From Anniella stebbinsi (lineage: Eukaryota; Chordata; Lepidosauria; Squamata; Anniellidae): a DNA stretch of 64,000 nucleotides. The notes under the pieces are model-generated. The model saw nothing but the letters and a program-made list of their open reading frames with translations. It did no database searches and had not been told where the DNA came from. Below are positions 21,290 to 31,197 of the stretch, one piece after another (positions within the stretch are counted from its first letter, which is position 1; each line of letters begins with the position of its first letter). Position numbers and translations under genes: made by a program. The stretch lies in the NCBI GenBank assembly GCA_029215795.1, contig JARDYH010000007.1:89853263-89917262 (forward strand), given 5' to 3'.

Positions 21290-21565
21290 TGAACTAATAT
21301 GTTAACTGAAGTGCAGTTAATTTTCAAAATTTGAACTTCTACGAATTTTGCAACGAAATTCTCGAATGAAAAAAGAAGCGTCTGTCAGGGGGACGCTTCT
21401 TTTTGCATATCTTCACAAAAGTAACTCGAAAGTGCATCACATTAGGAAACTTGCTTGCACAAATATATGTATTAGGCAAAACTGTGTATAAAAATGCATG
21501 TAGTCTGAGAAATGTACACAAAAATGCAGACGAATTGGTTCCTCCTATTCCAGGAGGAACCAATG
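21290..21565. mobile_element. AT-rich MITE with a short GC hairpin
   Basis: The segment has AAATTTGAACTTC, GCAACGAAATTCTCGAATG, and repeats of AAAATGCA and TGCACAAAT as in the other AT-rich MITEs. At 21373-21404 AAGAAGCGTC and GACGCTTCTT form a ten-base-pair stem around about 10 bases. The ends are not confirmed. Confidence 0.45.
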
Positions 21566-21719
21566 ATCTGCCTGGGGTGTGGGACTATGCTTGACCAAGC
21601 TTAAAAGACTGCCCCTGCCCCCCCCCCCAGGTGTTTACAGTGTAATTCAAATGGAGAGCAGGAAGATAACTGAGAGAGGGGGAGCTAGAAAGATAAGAGG
21701 GGCTTGTTGTGAGCAAACA

Positions 21720-21905
21720 GAACCATCGGAAGCTGCTTTATACTGCTTCTGAACCTTGGTCTATCTAGCACAGTATTTTCTACATGGACTGGCAGCCCCT
21801 CTGCAGGTCTTCAGGCAGGATTCTTTCCCAGCCCTACTTGGACATACCAGGGATTAACTGGAACCTTCTCCACGTGTTCCACCTCTGAGCTGTGTCTCTC
21901 CCTAT
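21720..21905 (-). mobile_element. tRNA-derived SINE, minus strand
   Basis: Read in reverse, the head-end TCAGAGGTGGAACACGTGGA precedes CCAGTTAATCCCTGGTATGT, and the tail has TGCTAGATAGACCAAGGTTC and AAGCAGCTTCCGATGGTTCT. The same family, with a readable tRNA A box, is at 24945-25440. This copy is diverged and lacks a clean poly-A. Confidence 0.7.
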
Positions 21906-22007
21906 GGCCCTTCAAATGCACTTACACAAATCAACAGAATAATAGAATGACAACAGATTTCTTCTAGTAAAGCAGCTTCAAGAAGGAGTGATGGGCACCA
22001 GAGAAGT

Positions 22008-22406
22008 TGGGGTATGCCAATTCGCAAAATTGGAGTTCGCTGAACCTTTCCAAACTTCATTTCAGAACTCATTTTGCAGCAAGTCTGTATCAGATCACGA
22101 GCGTTGTTTTCTTCTTCTCCTCACATGAAATTCTGTGCATATTTTCATAAAGATCCCCCCCAATTTACAGATGAATTGTGCGCATTTTTGAAATGTATGC
22201 ATTCGTCTCCCACTGATTAAAGCATACCTGTGTGCCTTTTTCAAATCTACACATTTTGTCCCCTTTTTTTGGGTGGTCCACAAATCACATTGCAAGCTCG
22301 GAAATGCATAGACTTTAACTGCAGACTGCATGTTCGGTGTGGAAGGTGCGAACTGGGTAAATCATGATAAAAAACAAACTGAAATAATTTGCTCACACAT
22401 CTCTGC
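22008..22406 (-). mobile_element. AT-rich MITE, TTTACCCAGTTCGCACC type
   Basis: Opens with TATGCCAATTCGCAAAATTG and ends GAACTGGGTAAATCATGATA, ACTGAAATAATTTG, CACACATCTCT. In reverse this matches the block TGATCAGGATTTACCCA at 36970 and 53350. It carries CACATGAAATTCTGTGCATA and similar motifs. Non-coding. Confidence 0.6.
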
Positions 22407-22504
22407 AGAGAAGTGGCAGAGAGCAAGGGATGGTCAGTCTGTCCCTGCAAGTGCCTCCAAGCATCTCTACTGCCACTGGCACCAACCCTCGTGTGTGTCC
22501 ACAT

Positions 22505-22511
22505 GATGATG

Positions 22512-22549
<38 letters not shown>

Positions 22550-22995
22550 TATTTCTTACCCGCCTCTCCATTTGGATCGAGGCGGGGAACCACAATATAA
22601 TAAAATACATAAAACTGATTAAAACATGACACACATTATTAAAACTGCATTAAAACATCCTAAAAACATCCTAAAAACATTCTAAAATTCCACTGGATAT
22701 GCCCGCCGGAAGAAAACAGTCTTTATGGCTTTCTTAAATTCTAAAAGACTGTTAAGTTGACGAGTCTCCTCTGGCAGGTCATTCCACAGTCTGGGAGCGG
22801 CAGAAGAAAAGGTCCTCTGGGTAACAGTTGTCAGCCTAGTCTTGGCCGACTGTAGTAAGTTCTTCCCAGAGGACCTGAGCGTGCGGGGCGGATTTTATGG
22901 GAGAAGGCGATCCTGTAGGTAACCTGGACCCAAACCATGTAGGGCTTTAAAGGCAATAACCAACACTTTATACTTCACCCGGAAACTGATGTACA
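22505..22995 (-). mobile_element. L2 LINE, C-terminal ORF2 fragment and 3' end
   Basis: The plus strand begins with (ATA)n (22507-22549), then CCCGCCTCTCCATTTGGATC, and on through a region that in reverse encodes FKALHGLGPGYLQDRL, AAPRLWNDLPEETRQLNSL and VLFRRAYPVEF-like sequence. It is very similar to the copy at 48885-49440. The match is lost after about 22995, where that copy goes on into its HWLPISFRAKYKVL region. Heavily 5'-truncated. Confidence 0.9.
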
Positions 22996-22999
22996 GCCT

Positions 23000-23730
23000 G
23001 GCCCAAAGAAGTTACATCTAAGCCTTCATACAGGCAGTACATTTTGGAACTGGGCTTTGAGGGAAGAAAGAGAGAGTTGGAACACCACAGGACACTGCCG
23101 GGGAAGGGACCAAAGTGTAAAACTGTAACATGCTAAGGGGTGGGGATCATTATAGCCTAACAATACTATTCTAACCCTTTAACAAAGGACACTATTGATG
23201 TGGAGAGTGGAGGATTTATCATGGGAAATGAGGCCGAGAGTTCTTTAAAGGAATAGAACATTGCAAGGCAAGATGCTATGGGGTAAGAGGGAGGGGAAAG
23301 ACTCTGTCTTACAGGAACAATAAACCCATACATGGAGCCCCAAGGGTTTCATTCTGACAGAAAGGACTACAGGGTAAATCCACTTGTCCTCTGCATTGTA
23401 CTTGAAAGTGGCAGATGAGCATCTTTCCGGCCCTTTTGAGCGAGAGTGGTCAAGAAAAGGAAAGGAAGACAAAAGGCCACCTTGAAAATGCAGCAGGTTT
23501 TTCAAAGTGATGGAAATACCATTCACAGTGCATTTCCAGTGGGAGGCAGAAATACAAAGGATCCGCGCTATGATAATTAAAGAGTTCTTAACTTGCAATT
23601 GGTTGGAGGACTCCTTTCTCCTCCAGTCCTGGTCTCCTAATGAGTGAGGTAATGTGAGAAACGGTTCTTATTTAGCACAGCCATTTTGTCTGCATTGCAT
23701 ATACAGTACTCTAGTGTTATTGGAATGCAG
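23000..23730. other. No recognisable feature
   Basis: The 117-codon minus frame at 23245-23598 has no domain I know. No named repeat seen. Confidence 0.5.

Positions 23731-23735
<5 letters not shown>

Positions 23736-23764
<29 letters not shown>
23736..23764. repeat. (TG)n microsatellite
   Basis: About 14 TG units next to the left end of a MITE. Confidence 0.95.
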
Positions 23765-23767
<3 letters not shown>

Positions 23768-23774
23768 ACACAGA

Positions 23775-24090
23775 TAGGCTGACCATATGGAAAGGCAGAC
23801 AGGGCTCCTGTATCTTTAACTGATGTGATGACGAGGGCATTTCAGCAGGTGTCATTTGTAGGCATGCAGCATCTGGTAAAATTCCCTCTTCATCACAACA
23901 GTGAAAGCTGCAGGAGCTCTGCCCTCTTGACCAGATACAAAAGAGGGCAGGGTTTCTGCAGCTTTACCTGTTGTGATGAAAAGAGAATTTCACCAGGTGC
24001 TGCATGCATACAGATGACACCTGCTGAAATTCCCTCTTCAATACAACAAAGATACAGGAGCCCTGTCCTCCTTTCCATATGGTCATCCTA
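23775..24090. mobile_element. Full-length palindromic MITE of the GACCATATG family
   Basis: Begins TAGGCTGACCATATGGAAAG and ends TTTCCATATGGTCATCCTA; the two halves are inverted copies about a centre near 23932 (TGCCCTCTTG, ACAAAAGAGGGCA). Flanking 8-mers GACACAGA and GTGAAAGA agree at five of eight positions, which is weak support for a hAT-like 8-bp duplication. Partial copies lie at 10332, 14436, 42840 and 54278. Non-coding. Confidence 0.8.
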
Positions 24091-24115
24091 GTGAAAGAGA
24101 TGGAGCCAATTAATT

Positions 24116-24490
24116 TAGGCATGTGCGAATCAGCAAAACTCAAGCTTGCTGAAGTGTTTCAAACTCCATCTTGAAGCTCATTCTGACCTGATTCCATATG
24201 ACATTGCGAGCTTCATTTTTCCCCTTTCACATGAAAATCTGTGTGCTTTTACATGAGTATTTTTCAAAAGTGTGGATTTTTTTCATGGACATTTTCCAAA
24301 TGCATGCATGCTGCTGAAGACATATTTGTGTGTGTGTATGTGTGTGTGTGCGCATGGTTCATGAATCACATTGCAAACTCAATAATCTACAGATGTAGAC
24401 TGCATTTGAGTCCTTCTTTTAGCCCAAAAGGTGTGAACTGGGTAAATCCTGATAAAAAATGAACTGAAACAAATGTCTCATATCTCCCTA
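24116..24490 (-). mobile_element. AT-rich MITE, TTTACCCAGTTCACACC type
   Basis: Starts TAGGCATGTGCGAATCAGC and ends CATATCTCCCTA, a degenerate inverted pair. The interior has GTGTGTGTATG dinucleotide stretches and GTGAACTGGGTAAATCCTGA, matching the copy at 22008-22406. No clear target duplication (AATTAATT against CTGAAAAT). Confidence 0.6.
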
Positions 24491-24529
24491 CTGAAAATCA
24501 CTCTCCTGAAAGGGGTGTAGAGTGTGAGG

Positions 24530-24860
24530 ATTGCATTTTTTTTTTTTTACTTCAAATTTGAATGGAAGTATAATTTTCCAGGAAAATCTTGAAAATACCC
24601 AAACTTGCTGCCACATTTAAAAAGAAAAAGAAAAAAATGCCCCCCCCTTTTTTTTAAATTGCATTTTTAAAAGTGCACTTTTTAAAAGTGCATTTTCATG
24701 CTTTTGTCTATGGGGAAAATCACACACTTTGGCTGTATGCTTTAAAATGTGCACAGAAATGTACATATTTTTGTTCGTTCTTTTTTTTTTTTTTTAAAGC
24801 TCCCATTCAGGAATGGGAATGAGGCAAACTGAGCAGAGATGTGAAAATAGGGGAATCTCA
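24530..24860. repeat. AT-rich repeat fragment with (T)n runs
   Basis: Holds AAAATTGCATTTTTAAAAGT and repeated AGTGCA-TTTT motifs like those at 31320-31560, with T runs at 24537-24549 and 24781-24796. Probably a further AT-rich MITE without readable ends. Confidence 0.4.
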
Positions 24861-24944
24861 ATGAGCTTGAATCTTACTGATTCTCCCATCCGTATGTCTG
24901 GAGATGGAGAGGAGCAATTGCTCTCCTCATGCAAAGTAGCAGAG

Positions 24945-25440
24945 CATGGGGAAGGATTATAGCTCAGTGGTAGACAGGTGTCTATGAGAATTTCATTTCA
25001 GTTTGCAAATTATCTGAACGTGAACATCAATGGGAGTGATACACACACACACCTGAATTTGTGATCTCATTTGAAAAACATGTAATTGGGGGGGATGCAC
25101 ATTTCACACCTTATGAAACGGTGAGAAATTCTGCACCTTTCCCATTTGAAATGCAATTTCCCCATTCCAATAAGCCAAGAAATAGGTCGCAAACAAAAAC
25201 AGGAGTGAGCCAAAGTGAACTTTGAAGTTAAGTCCAGAGAACTGCAGTGAGCCCAAACTTCCCTGGTTGCCCCATCCCTAATGGCAGAGCTGTTGCTTTA
25301 CATGCAGGAGATATCAGGCTCAATCCTTGGCTGTTCCAGAAAGGCTGGGGAGAGATCTCCATCTGAAAACCAAGAAAGCCACTGCCAGACAGTAAAGAGG
25401 ATACTGAACTGGATGCACCAGTGACCTGGGCTAGTAGAAG
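24945..25440 (+). mobile_element. tRNA-derived SINE split by a MITE
   Basis: GATTATAGCTCAGTGGTAGA at 24955-24974 contains a tRNA-like A box (TAGCTCAGTGG). The other half of the head resumes at 25281 with GCAGAGCTGTTGCTTTACAT, GCAGGAGATATCAGGCTCAA and TCC, a B-box-like end. The body continues with GGGGAGAGATCTCCATCTGA and CCACTGCCAGACAGTAAAGA. The internal pol III promoter is thus cut between its two boxes. A reverse copy lies at 21720-21905. Confidence 0.78.
24975..25280. mobile_element. AT-rich hAT-like MITE inserted in the SINE head
   Basis: Begins CAGGTGTCTATGAGAATTTC and ends TTGCCCCATCCCTA. Flanking 8-mers GTGGTAGA (24967-24974) and ATGGCAGA (25281-25288) agree at six of eight positions, as an aged hAT target duplication would. 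Interior motifs (TTGCACATTTCACA type, TGAAGTTAAGTCCAGAGAAC) match the AT-rich MITE group. Confidence 0.7.
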
Positions 25441-25900
25441 GGAAGGTCCAGGATTCCCCGCAAACCGTCACTGGTTTTGGCAATAGCCACCATTCCTCAG
25501 AAAGTGAGTGCTTGTCGGCATCCTTGGACAATGTGGGCATACCAATGGATTTGTGCTGGACACCTGCCATGTCAGATCAGAAGCAGCAAATAACCAGCCT
25601 AGATTATGGTTCTGGTAGCAAATGGCCATTGGCAACAAAGAGGACAAAGTCCCTCAGAGACAGATATGCATAAAAGCTGCATGAACTAACTTATATGCAT
25701 ACAGGCAAATTTACGAAGAATGACTATACTTTAAATAGAAATACCATCCATCTCACCACAGTGGGGAAGACTGCAGCCAAGTCACATGTGTGATTTGCTC
25801 TCTCCACTGCCCAGGTGATAACTGCTGATGGGATATGTCAATGTCCGTGCTATCCCATCTTTCCTTTGCACTGGGCAGCCCTTCAAGTCAGGATAAGAAC
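25441..25900. other. No recognisable feature
   Basis: Contains no named repeat or supported gene. A 126-codon minus frame starting at 26162 crosses into this stretch from the next transposon. Confidence 0.5.
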
Positions 25901-26554
25901 TAGGGCTGTGCACCACCTTAGGCCAAATTCCTGAATCAGAGTCGAGGCAGAATGATTTCACCCACATCAGCCCAAACCTGAGGTGGTACCAGGTCACCTT
26001 GAAGCTGAAGCAGATTGGTACTGAAGCCTTGTGGTGCCTTGGGCCAATTTGGGGCAGTGCTGGGCCGCTCCCCCCACCTGCCTGCCCAGCTGGGAAAGCC
26101 AGTGCAAGGCCGGTTGTGAATTCAGGTGAGTCCATTGGACTCACCTCCCTCTCCCTCCCCACCTTCCCTGGTCACCTCCCACCACCACTGCCAGTGGCAC
26201 TTACCTTCCTAAACTATAGCGGCCATGAAGGTCCATTTCCCATAGTTGTGACCATAGAGCTATTAAAAAAAGAGAGCTCCTGTGATCTTATCTTTAAATC
26301 AGGGAAGAGGACACATTGTAAGGTAAGTCCCAGCAGTGGCGGCTCCGGGTTTGGGGAGGGAGGGTAGGCAGGCAGGCAGGCAGGCAGGCACTCAGCTTTC
26401 CTGGTTTGCCCACCATGAAGCCAGCATTCAAGAACCCCACTTCAGGGTACTGAAGGAGGCAGGCAAGCCCCAAAGCAGCCCAAGTCAAATTGGGGGCATT
26501 TTGGAGGCTCTGAAACAGGCTCTGACGTGAGTTGTGGTGCTGTTCACAGCCCTA
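25901..26554. mobile_element. hAT-like MITE with TAGGGCTGTGCA ends
   Basis: Begins TAGGGCTGTGCACCACC and ends TGTTCACAGCCCTA, an inverted pair with hAT-like form. Flanking 8-mers ATAAGAAC and ATAAAAGT share five positions. The interior holds GAGGTGGTACCAGGTCACCT near 25979, a GGTAAGT-like donor near 26322 and a (GGCA)n array at 26366-26391. A related fragment lies near 50560-50780 (CAGCCCGAATCTGGATTGGG). Non-coding. Confidence 0.65.
26366..26391. repeat. (GGCA)n microsatellite
   Basis: About six GGCA units inside the preceding MITE. Confidence 0.9.
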
Positions 26555-26825
26555 ATAAAAGTTATTTCTTGTCCAGAGAACATACTGTTAATGGGAGATA
26601 AAAAATGGGGCGGGGGATAGCTTAGTAAATAATGCAAGCACTGTTGAGTGGTACATTCCCATAGGGGCACTAAAAGTTTGAGGCAGAACCAACAACTAAA
26701 AAGAAAAAAAGGGGAAAATATAAGAACTCTTTCAGATAGAGGACCCCCTGGCTCTGCACCAAGATGGCATGGGGTCAACATCATGAGACATACGGCCTCT
26801 CTAAGGGGTATTGAACCCAATAGAT

Positions 26826-26950
26826 CAGGGTTTGCCATTTGGTGCCTTCCAAATGTTTTGGACTGCAAATCCCAGAAGCCCCAGCCAATACAGCCAATGC
26901 CTCAGGATTGTGGGAGTTGTAATGCTAATGTCCGGAGGGCTCTAAGTTAC
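26826..26950. repeat. Palindromic MITE of the GGTGCCCTCCAGATGTTTTGGAC family
   Basis: TTGGTGCCTTCCAAATGTTT, TGGACTGCAAATCCCAGAAG, then GATTGTGGGAGTTGTAATGC and CCGGAGGGC. The two arms are inverted copies around a CCAGCCAATACAGCCAATGC centre. Non-coding. Confidence 0.7.
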
Positions 26951-26984
26951 CTACTATCCTGCACTGAACTCAAACATTCAAAAC

Positions 26985-27093
26985 ATAAGAAGAGCCCTGA
27001 GGCTGGATCAGACTGAGGGTCCATCTAGTCCAGCACTCTGTTCACACAGTGGCCAAGCAGCTGTCGGTCAGGGACCAACAAAGCAGGACATGG
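26985..27093 (+). repeat. Dispersed repeat, left part (GGTCCATCTAGTCCAGCACT family)
   Basis: GGCTGGATCAGACTGAGGGT, CCATCTAGTCCAGCACTCTG, TTCACACAGTGGCCAAGCAG. The right part resumes at 27593 with TGCAACAGCACCCTCTCACC. Between them sits a 495-bp solo LTR. Reverse copies are at 29448-29680 and 50060-50250. The family is non-coding; its class is not clear to me. Confidence 0.75.
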
Positions 27094-27588
27094 TGTTAGC
27101 CAAAGCGTAGCCATCTTTGCTTACACGTACAGAATGCTGGGAAACTTGCTCAAGGCTGAAGGAAAATTCAAAGTGCGTATGCAGAAGGCCTTGCCACAAG
27201 CCTGGTTTCATCTGGTTGTAGCATTTGTCCTAATGCAAGGCTTCAGCGCATCTTATCAGAAGCTACAGAATCTATCCCAGTATCAATTGAAACATGCGCA
27301 GTAGCTTTCAACAGTGTGTCAAAGGGCAGTGACTCTCTTGTTGGAATGCATGGAGTTTTGCTTGCGCTTGCGCTGTATAAAGCAATGACGTAGATTTTAT
27401 GCTGTATAGTATAAAAGGGGGGGCTTATGTGCCCCTAGGTGTGACTCTGGTAAGCTGGGAGCTTGCTAGAGTGCACCCGCTCAGCTGAATGTAATAAAAG
27501 TGCGTTGGACCGGATCTTTGGAGTCTGTGCTTCTTAGTGGGAATTGGCATATCTCCTAGGAAAATGAGCCTGTTACTTTTGGGCAACA
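27094..27588 (+). mobile_element. Solo LTR of an ERV-like element
   Basis: Starts TGTTAGCC and ends GGCAACA, so it has TG...CA termini in a short TGTT/AACA inverted repeat. A TATA box (TATAAAAGG from 27410), a poly-A signal (AATAAA at 27493-27498) and a downstream TTTGGAGTCTGTGCTTC segment occur in the order expected for U3, R and U5. It splits a known repeat whose joined sequence would read GCAGGACATGG-TGCAACAGC. Flanking 4-mers are ATGG and GTGG, one mismatch, which fits a gammaretrovirus-like 4-bp duplication. No internal region or second LTR is present. Confidence 0.75.
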
Positions 27589-27592
27589 GTGG

Positions 27593-27655
27593 TGCAACAG
27601 CACCCTCTCACCCATGTTCCCCAGCAACTGGTGCATATAGGCTTACTGCCTCGAC
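27593..27655 (+). repeat. Dispersed repeat, right part
   Basis: Continues the repeat at 26985-27093: CCATGTTCCCCAGCAACTGG and TATAGGCTTACTGCCTC, as in the reverse copies at 29480-29540 and 50090-50130. Confidence 0.75.
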
Positions 27656-28530
27656 ACTATGTTTTGCCAAAGAATTCTGGGTCCTTCTCAGTTCCCCACA
27701 AATTTTCTATTTGAAATTTCTTCAGCCCTTGCTTAATTGTGCTTGATTATCTCAGCAACCCCAACACAAGCAGCAGGTATGACATTTTTCAGAGCTAATT
27801 TCCCCGCACGCTGATTCCATCCAGATCCCGTGCCATCCTCAGCAGCCAGCTAGGAATACCTGGGCATGGCTAAACATGTATTTACCTCTTGTTCTGCATG
27901 CAAGGTTGTCATGGCAATGAGTCCTGCAGAAACGAGATTCTCTGGTGTTTCTGGATGAGGCCAGCCAACGATGTGGGGAGATGTACCACTTGATGCAAAA
28001 GGTTGAATGTACCACCTGGTGCAAAAGGTTGAAGGATGAGGGTGGAAGAGACACCACCTTTCTCTCTTTCAGAAGGACTCTGGGGTGACATTTATACTAT
28101 TTGGAAGGTAGGGGAGGGGAAATGAGTCCCTTATCGGAAATATTATTAATAGCAATCTTGATGATGAACTAAACTTTAGGTTAAGCCTTGTTAGGGGCTG
28201 ACAATGCATATTCTCTGAGGGCCCATTGTGCTGCTAAACTAGGATCAGATAATGCAACAAGTTGGAGCTAAAATGATGGTGTTTGCCTTGCTCTGTACTG
28301 ATAGGGTGCTGGAAAAGAGAGTGGATGGGAAAGTTGGCTCATAAGCAATAGGTGCTACAGAGAAATACATCAAGATGAAACTGCAGATGGTAGATTTGCA
28401 TCTGGATGGTAACAGATGCATCAAGTAACCAGCTTCGTGCAACTGTGTTTCTTTCTTTCTTCGTCTGAAATATTTATTTGCTGCACTTCATTTTAAATTA
28501 AACAAACAAAGAATAGGAAAACTCCCAGGA
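27656..28530. other. No recognisable gene; 26-bp duplication at about 27982-28034
   Basis: TGTACCACTTGATGCAAAAG plus GTTGAA is followed directly by a second 26-bp unit, TGTACCACCTGGTGCAAAAG plus GTTGAA. Nothing else here is recognisable. Confidence 0.55.
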
Positions 28531-28576
28531 TGGAGAAGAAGAAGAAGAAGAAGAAGAAGAAGAAGAAGAAGAAGAA
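28531..28576. repeat. (AAG)n microsatellite
   Basis: About 15 AAG units; triplex-forming purine run. Confidence 0.95.
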
Positions 28577-28719
28577 ATTAAAACAATAAATCATCAATGA
28601 CAACACATATAATTTGTCAGAGCAGATACAAACAAACCTTAAAACATGAACTAGATGCTAAAGCTCAGGGAAAAGAAAATAGCCTTCAACAGGCACTGAA
28701 ATTATATCAGAGTTGGTAC

Positions 28720-28857
28720 CAGGAGCGTCTTCCTGGGAAATGCACATAATTAAATGATGGAGGTTGCTACCATAAGATGTAGTGATGGCCATCCATTTGG
28801 ATGGCTTCAAAAGTAAGTTAGACAAATTCATGGAGGAGAAGGCTGTGAAGCCGTCCC
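28720..28857 (-). repeat. Dispersed repeat, distal part, cut by an insertion
   Basis: GATGGCCATCCATTTGGATG, GCTTCAAAAGTAAGTTAGAC and AAATTCATGGAGGAGAAGGCT run up to 28857 and are the part that normally precedes ATCAATGGCTACTAG, which here appears only at 29448. About 590 bases lie between. Strand follows the copy at 29448-29680. Confidence 0.55.
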
Positions 28858-29447
28858 CTTTGGTCCTCCTTTATTTCTCACTATAAATCAAAGGATCCCG
28901 ACTACAGGGTGGGGTCATCAGAATGCTGCTCACTGACTCTGTGACTCACTGACCCCCCCCCCCTTTTTTTTTTTTTTTGGGTCTCACAGCAGCCAGCCTA
29001 GCACTCTGTATTTTCCTTACTCCTGCACCTTTCCGTTAACTGCTGCCACCATTGAACGCGGTACCTCAGCTTAGGTACCCTAATGATCCAATCCAGGCTT
29101 TATAAAAGAGAATAACTTTTATTTAACTAAAGTAAGATTATGCAGTTACAAAACTTATGGTTTCATCAGGTTTAATACTTGTTTGTTTCATACAGGTTCA
29201 TTTACAATCCTGCCCATGCTACCCCCTATTCTACAGTCTCTCCTCCCAAAATAATAAAACACGTTGCTCCTACACTCTCTCTCTAGACCCTTTTCCAGAC
29301 CAAACCCCAAACTCAACTAACTCCCTTTCCTCACATACAATCTCTACTGCTTCCCTTAACCCCTCCCTCTCACTAATAACAACCAATCGAGACCTTTGAA
29401 CCACGAGCCAATCAGCATCCACTTCACACTCTCCACTCTCCCCCCTC
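28858..29447 (-). mobile_element. Candidate truncated LTR element splitting a repeat
   Basis: On the minus strand the insert has AATAAAAGTTATTCTCTTTT (AATAAA signal, near 29129), a CTGGATTGGATCATTAGGGT stretch, and then a GTTCAA/TGGTGGCAGCAG junction near 29055 that looks like an LTR end followed by a tRNA primer-binding site. A poly-C/poly-T tract lies at 28955-28979. I cannot define TG...CA ends or a target duplication with confidence (CTGT and CTAT differ at one position). The plus-strand frame at 29157-29399 has no domain. Confidence 0.4.
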
Positions 29448-29680
29448 CCTATCAATGGCTACTAGTCCTGACAGCTATGTGCTACCTCCAATAGCAAAGG
29501 CAGTAAGCCTATGTATACCATACCAGTTGCTGGGGAACTTGGGTGGGAGGGTGCTGTTGCATTCAAATCCTGCTTGTGGATTTCTAGTTAACAGCTGGTT
29601 GGCCACTGTGTGAACAGAGTGCTGGATTAGATGGACCCTTGGTCTGATCAGCAGGTGTCTCCTTTTGTTCTTAAAGGCTC
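29448..29680 (-). repeat. Dispersed repeat, GGTCCATCTAGTCCAGCACT family, reverse copy
   Basis: Plus strand reads CCAGTTGCTGGGGAACTTGG, GTGGGAGGGTGCTGTTGCAT, then GTTGGCCACTGTGTGAACAG and AGTGCTGGATTAGATGGACC. It is the reverse of 26985-27655 without the LTR. Confidence 0.75.
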
Positions 29681-29867
29681 TCCAAAATGGGGCACTATGG
29701 CAAGGTAGGCCAGTCACCATCTGGGGAATATGCAAGAGAACCTGACTTACCTCCACCTGTTTCCCATTACAGTGGTGAAGCTTTGGCAGCAGCCAGATGC
29801 AAGTAGAGCTGCAGCAGCCAAGCCCATGCTCGGTGTTAAGATCACCAATTGCTGCCTCATTGTTAGG

Positions 29868-30063
29868 GATGTGTGAGAATGCTGCTTCAGCAGATGATGA
29901 TGATCCACTTCACCTGGAAACAGCCATGAACCAGATGCATTTTGTGTTCAGAAATCCATACATTTTCCAGACTTCTGACAATTCTGTGGGACATGAAAAC
30001 CATGTCAAATAAAATGTTCACATTCAAAAACAGTATTAAGATAAATGTGTGCATTTCAATGTG

Positions 30064-30106
<43 letters not shown>

Positions 30107-30510
30107 ACAGACACACTTTTGCCAATGGGTGGATATGTTCAAAAATGCATACAATTTGAAAAAAAAATGTGCACATTAATATATATATATAAAAAGAAGT
30201 CTGGAGGGAACCACCACAGATGTACCTGGAGGTGGGAAATGAAAGATGTCCATTCCAATGGACCTAGCAGATCTACCCATCACTACTTGTTGCCAAACAT
30301 GCAGCTGTTCCCATGTGCATTTTTAAAGTATGCACACAAATGCACACTTTATCCCCATTGAGTAAAGCATGAACGTGCATCTTAAACACACACACACATT
30401 TCAAAGTGCAAATTTTTCAAAGGAAAAAAAAGCAATATATTTTGTGAACACAATCACAGGCTCAAGAATGTGCAAACTTTTCCCAAAGAATGTTAGTGCA
30501 TTCACATCCA
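29868..30510 (+). mobile_element. AT-rich MITE with (TA)n(CA)n
   Basis: Starts TAGGGATGTGTGAGAATGCTG, close to the hAT-like ends elsewhere. Interior CAAAAATGCATACAATTTG, AAAAATGTGCACATT and AAATGCACACTTT motifs repeat. TA and CA dinucleotide arrays occupy 30063-30106. The right end is not clear, so the size is approximate. Confidence 0.5.
30063..30106. repeat. (TA)n(CA)n microsatellite
   Basis: About 11 TA units directly followed by about 10 CA units. A shorter TA run is at 30179-30190. Confidence 0.95.
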
Positions 30511-31085
30511 GGGTTGCAAGCAGGGCATGTTCAAGGGTTTTTAAATCTCAAATGGAATTCTGGTATATCCCTGGGCAGAGGTGTAGAATGTGTGTTCGAA
30601 GCAAGACTGTCGATCTACATCTTCATTTCAGTCATTTCAGTCATTCAGACTGATGGATACCTTGTAAATCCACTGGGAGATCTTCTTGACAGTAGTAAGA
30701 GGGGACAGGCTTTAGTCACAGTTGGAAATAGGAATTCACAGGTCATGGTTTCTGTTCCATCATTTACAGTAACAAGCGTGACCATGTTAAGCACTGTTCT
30801 TTCCGTATCATGGCAAGGTATTTAGTTAGAGCTGATGGGTACAGCCAGGATGAAATTCCATTCTGACACAAATCCCATTTTACAATGTGAAAAAAATATA
30901 CTCAGACTTGTAAGATGCCTGAGGCCATTTCCTGGGACATGAAGATACAACAGACCATCTTCCTATCCAGCACGTCAAAGCTACCTAAACTGTTACTATA
31001 TACAGACGTGTGGCAGCCTTCACATGGTCTAAGCACCATGAAAGAGATCTAAAATGCATATCCGTCGGATGTGAGAAATTTGCTC
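30511..31085. other. No recognisable feature
   Basis: Two overlapping plus frames (30369-30653 and 30490-30825) show no domain. GACCATCTTCCTATCCAGCA near 30954 vaguely recalls a SINE tail but is too short to assign. Confidence 0.45.
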
Positions 31086-31086
31086 T

Positions 31087-31088
<2 letters not shown>

Positions 31089-31121
<33 letters not shown>

Positions 31122-31141
31122 TTCTTTCTTTTTTTCTTTCA
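31089..31141. repeat. (TCTG)n then (TTTC)n microsatellite
   Basis: About eight TCTG units followed by TTTC units. Confidence 0.95.
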
Positions 31142-31197
31142 GATTGACCCCATGTACATCTGAATACATTTTGCAGTCAAACATCTGTACATTTCCT

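Noticed and set aside
21373..21404. Intrinsic transcription terminator
   Set aside because: The stem followed by TTTT looks like a bacterial terminator, but the context is clearly vertebrate repeats.
24955..24974. Genuine tRNA gene
   Set aside because: There is an A-box-like sequence, but no cloverleaf, and the downstream body is a dispersed SINE with other copies.
29157..29399. 80-codon plus-strand frame as a gene
   Set aside because: It lies within the LTR-like insert on the other strand and is Ser/Thr/Pro-rich low-complexity translation.
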